This document shows, one piece after another, positions 7,787 through 10,278 of a stretch of DNA of 10,278 bases. The notes under the pieces were generated by a model. The model had not been told where the DNA came from. It was given only the letters and a program-made list of their open reading frames with translations, and did not search any database. A program made the translations under genes and the position numbers. The stretch covers positions 1 to 10,278 of the forward strand of contig JAGRAK010000044.1 of NCBI GenBank assembly GCA_020434645.1. The letters run 5' to 3'. Position 1 is the first letter of the stretch; every line of letters starts with the position of its first letter. Source of the DNA: Bdellovibrionales bacterium. Lineage in GTDB: Bacteria; Bdellovibrionota; Bdellovibrionia; Bdellovibrionales; UBA1609.

Positions 7787-8658
7787 CGTTTATTTCTCCG
7801 TCTGAAATAAGCAATAAGCGGATCGGCAAAGTCTTCACCCGTCATAATGTCTATGCGCTCCACTTGAGATTTTTTTAAAAGCTGATCACGCTCTTCTTTT
7901 AATTTTAACATTTGACGAGAGTATTCACTTCGAAAACTCGCCGACGAAGTGTCGGCTGTAAAAATCTCGCCCGTTTCAGCGTCTTCTAGTTCAACAAGGC
8001 CGATGTCAGGCATATCATGTTCAGCCGCGTCTTGAATCACGCATGAAATAAGATCGTGCTTTCTACCAATTTGTCGAAGTGCGCGGTCATACCCTGAATC
8101 CATAAAGTCGCTAAACAAAAAAACTGTTGCGCGTTTTTTAAGCATGCTTTGCAAATATTCAAGCGCCACACTGATTTTAGTTTTATCACTGCGTGGCTTA
8201 AAATAATAAAGATCTCTGAGAATTCTATAGACGTGCCCTCGGCCTTTTTTAGGTGGAACAAAATGCTCCACTTGATCTGAAAATAAAATGAGCCCGACCG
8301 GATCATTATTTTTTACAGCAGAAAAACTAAGTAGGGCTGCCAAATGTGCGATCACATCCCCCTTAAAATATGATTTTGTGCCGAAACTGCCTGAAGCACT
8401 CACATCCACCACAAGCATGAGCGTCAGCTCACGCTCTTCGTTAAATCTTTTAATAAAAGGTTTACCTGTTCGTGCTGTCACAGGCCATGAGATCGCACGA
8501 ATATCATCACCTGGCGTGTACTCACGAAATTCAGAAAAAGTCATCCCCTGCCCTTTAAAGGCTGAGTGATACTCTCCGGCAAAGAGGTTGTTCACCAATT
8601 TGCGCGTCGAGAGCTCAAGAAGCTTCACTTTCTTGAGAATCTCGGGAGGTAGCGACAC
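7783..8658 (-). CDS. DUF58 family protein (VWA-like partner of MoxR)
   Basis: A 291-residue soluble protein with no membrane span or signal peptide, so probably cytoplasmic. The DUF58 signature is clear at residues 44-76: FREYTPGDDIRAISWPVTAR followed by GKPFIKRFNEERE. It runs straight into a VWA-like core with the MIDAS-type D85-x-S87-x-S89 (DVSASGS). Further core strands are VGLILFSD (121-128) and ATVFLFSDFMD (177-187), the latter giving a candidate MIDAS Asp. DUF58 proteins are nearly always encoded next to MoxR and are presumed to be its adaptor or substrate. The start is GTG, whose G is also the last base of the moxR TAG stop (TAGTG), with GAGG seven bases upstream, implying termination-reinitiation. 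The end overlaps the next gene by 4 nt. Confidence 0.93.
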   Translation of the reverse strand: MSLPPEILKKVKLLELSTRKLVNNLFAGEYHSAFKGQGMTFSEFREYTPGDDIRAISWPVTARTGKPFIKRFNEERELTLMLVVDVSASGSFGTKSYFKGDVIAHLAALLSFSAVKNNDPVGLILFSDQVEHFVPPKKGRGHVYRILRDLYYFKPRSDKTKISVALEYLQSMLKKRATVFLFSDFMDSGYDRALRQIGRKHDLISCVIQDAAEHDMPDIGLVELEDAETGEIFTADTSSASFRSEYSRQMLKLKEERDQLLKKSQVERIDIMTGEDFADPLIAYFRRRNKR

Positions 8659-9647
8659 TATGGCACCTCAATGTGATTTAAAATCTCTTTTATGACGTCT
8701 TCAGAATTTAAATTTTCAGCTTCGGCCTCATAAGTCAAAATCAACCTGTGTCTCAAGACATGGTAAGCAATTGATTTAATATCATCAGCCGTCACATAGC
8801 CACGACCCCGCAAAAAAGCTTGTGCTTTAGCCGCACGAGTGAGTGAAATTGTCGCCCGCGGCGAACCCCCCACCTGAATCAAATTCTCCATTGATGCGAG
8901 ACCATACTCAGCTGGCTCACGAGTGGCCATAACAATTTCGACAATATAATTTTTTAATTTTTCATCAAGATAAATCATATCAACGCGATCACGTGCGCGC
9001 ATAAGATCTTCTTTTGAAATCGTCGATTCAATTGTTGGCTGATGATCTGTCGCCATACGATTTAAGATTTCCATCTCATCAGTTTTAGTCGGGTAATTCA
9101 CCATCACTTTAAACATAAAACGATCGAGCTGAGCTTCAGGCAGAGGATAAGTCCCTTCTTGCTCAAGCGGGTTTTGCGTCGCCAGTACCAAAAATGGAAC
9201 TTCAAGCTTATGTGTGGTATCACCAATCGTAACCTGCTTCTCGGCCATAGCCTCAAGAAGTGCTGACTGCACCTTCGCCGGAGCACGATTGATCTCATCG
9301 GCTAAAACTATATTTGTGAAGATGGGGCCCTTTTTCACTCTGAACTCGCCCGTCTTGATATCGTAAATCATCGTACCAATTAAATCAGTTGGCAATAAGT
9401 CGGGCGTAAACTGAACTCTTTGAAAACCAAGACTGATAGCGCGCGCGATAGAAGAAATGGTCAGAGTCTTTGCTAACCCTGGCACACCCTCTAGTAGCAC
9501 GTGGCCTCCGGTTAATAGCCCCATTAAAATGGCTTCGAGCATTTCTCTTTGCCCAACAACAACTTTAGAAACTTCTTTTAAAGTTTTCTCTACAAATTGA
9601 CTTTCTTTTTTAATGGCTTCATTTAAAGCTAAGATGTCGACACTCAC
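8658..9647 (-). CDS. moxR: MoxR family AAA+ ATPase
   Basis: A 329-residue AAA+ ATPase from the preferred GTG start, the usual MoxR length. Walker A is GVPGLAKT (54-61) and Walker B is IVLADEINRA with D117/E118. Sensor 1 lies in ATQNP (N159), the arginine-finger region is EAQLDRF (R176), and sensor 2 is GGSPRA (R264). All ATP-handling residues are present. MoxR ATPases act as chaperone-like remodelers together with VWA proteins encoded beside them, here DUF58, BatA and BatB. It is the promoter-proximal gene of the eight-gene operon. Start choice: the GTG at 9645-9647 has AAGGAG with seven-base spacing. The ATG at 9669-9671 would add eight residues but has no Shine-Dalgarno, and the predicted transcription start lies only one to three bases before it. 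Confidence 0.93.
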   Translation of the reverse strand: MSVDILALNEAIKKESQFVEKTLKEVSKVVVGQREMLEAILMGLLTGGHVLLEGVPGLAKTLTISSIARAISLGFQRVQFTPDLLPTDLIGTMIYDIKTGEFRVKKGPIFTNIVLADEINRAPAKVQSALLEAMAEKQVTIGDTTHKLEVPFLVLATQNPLEQEGTYPLPEAQLDRFMFKVMVNYPTKTDEMEILNRMATDHQPTIESTISKEDLMRARDRVDMIYLDEKLKNYIVEIVMATREPAEYGLASMENLIQVGGSPRATISLTRAAKAQAFLRGRGYVTADDIKSIAYHVLRHRLILTYEAEAENLNSEDVIKEILNHIEVP

Positions 9648-9654
9648 AGATGCT

Positions 9655-9660
9655 CTCCTT
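9655..9660 (-). promoter_or_regulatory. Ribosome binding site deciding the moxR start
   Basis: AAGGAG on the minus strand, followed by seven bases and then GTG at 9647. It lies inside what would be coding sequence if the upstream ATG at 9671 were used. No comparable site precedes that ATG. Confidence 0.7.
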
Positions 9661-9679
9661 GGTTCTTTCATTAAGATTC

Positions 9680-9707
9680 ACTATTTTCCAGACATTAACG
9701 CGGTCAA
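9680..9707 (-). promoter_or_regulatory. Sigma-70-like promoter for the moxR-bat-slt operon
   Basis: On the minus strand, TTGACC at 9702-9707 matches five of six bases of the -35 consensus. After a 16-bp spacer, AATAGT at 9680-9685 matches four of six of the -10 box. A-rich DNA directly upstream (about 9708-9740 on this strand) could act as an UP element. Transcription would begin near 9672-9674, giving a leader of roughly 26 nt before the GTG start of moxR. This is the only good promoter I see for the eight genes. Assigned by eye, without transcript data. Confidence 0.5.
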
Positions 9708-9765
9708 GCAAGCTTAAATTCTTTCCTTTTTTAAATTGTAAACTGCAGATACGATACTGCAAGCA
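9686..9765. other. Divergent intergenic region between the moxR operon and the M48-like gene
   Basis: This short stretch separates the two divergent genes. It carries the -35 box of the moxR promoter and A/T-rich tracts (about 9714-9740). A short direct repeat ACTGCA occurs at 9742-9747 and again at 9756-9761, flanking the tandem GATAC GATAC. I see no convincing -35/-10 pair for the plus-strand gene. The nearest -10-like words (TACGAT, GATACT around 9750-9758) lie too close to its ATG and lack a good -35. The repeat could be an operator for joint control, but the evidence is thin. Confidence 0.4.
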
Positions 9766-10278
9766 ATGAAATCAGTCACAAAGGCATGGGTGTTTCTAGC
9801 CCTACTCTCTTTAACGCTAGTTGTCTTAGGCCATTACTTGGGCGGACGCGAAGGCTTACTCACCGCTTTAATGTTGGCGCTGGGGATCAATTCGTTTGTC
9901 TATTTCTATGAAGATAAACGCGTCCTCTCTTTACTCGGCGGAGAACCACTTGAAGGTCAAGACAGTTACGGAATTCAAGATAGCGTGCGACGACTCTCCA
10001 TTAAAGCCCGAATACCCGCACCGCGAATTATTATTTTGCCGAGTCGAGCTCCACAAGCCGCTGTTGTTGGTCGAGGTATCAGTCACGGAACACTCGTCTT
10101 AACACAAGGATGTCTTGAGAAGTTTTCTCGCCCTGAACTCGAAGCTATACTTGCCTATCAAATTGCAAGCATTCGCTCACTGAATACTCTCGCCTTTGCT
10201 GTTGGAAGTTTTATTTCATCCATTGGTCTAGCCATCACCGAAACTCTCGACACCGGTTTAAGAATACTCATTGTCGAG
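9766..10278 (+). CDS. HtpX/M48-like membrane protein lacking the zinc-binding HExxH (5' part, runs off the window)
   Basis: An open frame of 171 codons with no stop before the window ends. Residues 6-22 and about 30-48 are membrane spans. The order of conserved blocks follows HtpX-type M48 proteases: a short YEDKRVLSLLGGEPL segment (48-62), IPAPRIIILPSRAPQAAVVGRG (83-104, compare the family's PRVYVIDSPAPNAFATGR), the segment TLVLTQGCLEKFSRPELEAILA (109-130), then another hydrophobic span at about 141-157. At 131-135, where the family has HELSH, this protein has YQIAS, so both zinc-ligand histidines and the catalytic glutamate are replaced. The frame is otherwise clean. Proteolytic activity is not expected. 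A chaperone, regulatory or decoy role is possible but speculative. The ATG at 9766 has only a poor Shine-Dalgarno, and an in-frame stop lies at 9739-9741. A GTG at codon 9 is an alternative. The gene is transcribed divergently from moxR. Confidence 0.8.
   Translation, partial: MKSVTKAWVFLALLSLTLVVLGHYLGGREGLLTALMLALGINSFVYFYEDKRVLSLLGGEPLEGQDSYGIQDSVRRLSIKARIPAPRIIILPSRAPQAAVVGRGISHGTLVLTQGCLEKFSRPELEAILAYQIASIRSLNTLAFAVGSFISSIGLAITETLDTGLRILIVE

Noticed and set aside
69..9647. A wholly novel defence or mobile system
   Set aside because: The gene order and motifs match the known MoxR-Bat class. There are no integrases, transposases, nucleases, terminal repeats or CRISPR-like repeats, and I saw no abrupt change in composition along the cluster.
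9896..10102. A 68-codon plus-strand frame inside the M48-like gene
   Set aside because: It runs out of frame with the HtpX-like reading, which shows conserved blocks and membrane spans. The small frame shows none.

Overview
The window holds an almost complete MoxR-Bat (MoxR AAA+ ATPase / von Willebrand factor A) envelope locus on the minus strand. Read 5'->3' from about 9.67 kb down to 0.07 kb, the order is moxR, a DUF58 protein, a BatD-like single-pass membrane protein of unknown function, batA, batB, batC (TPR), batD and a Slt-type soluble lytic murein transglycosylase. Every one of the seven junctions overlaps (1, 4, 4, 4, 8, 44 and 4 nt), so there is no intergenic DNA inside the eight-gene cluster and it is very probably one translationally coupled transcript. 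The only convincing promoter lies just upstream of moxR.

By family knowledge, MoxR ATPases work with VWA-domain partners as chaperone-like or metal-ion-assisted assembly machines. Here MoxR and DUF58 are predicted cytoplasmic. BatA and BatB are inner-membrane proteins with intact MIDAS metal sites. BatC and BatD are exported or membrane-anchored accessory proteins with TPR and beta-sandwich regions. The eighth gene adds a periplasmic peptidoglycan-cleaving enzyme, which suggests that this Bat system acts on, or is co-expressed with, cell-wall remodelling.

On the plus strand, divergent from moxR across a short intergenic region, is the 5' part of a membrane M48/HtpX-like gene that runs off the window. 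At the position where HtpX proteins carry the zinc-binding HExxH, this protein reads YQIAS, so it looks like a catalytically dead peptidase homologue.

The organism is a Gram-negative bacterium, since it has a periplasmic Slt, Sec signal peptides, GGAG-type ribosome binding sites and a sigma-70-like promoter. The moderate AT bias and gene set would fit the Bdellovibrionota or another deltaproteobacterial-type lineage, but this is inference and the sequence alone does not fix the taxon. I saw no mobile elements, CRISPR arrays, tRNA or rRNA genes. The core locus is a known type of system. What deserves a second look is the dead M48 homologue, the signal-peptide-less BatD-like protein, and the transglycosylase built into the operon.
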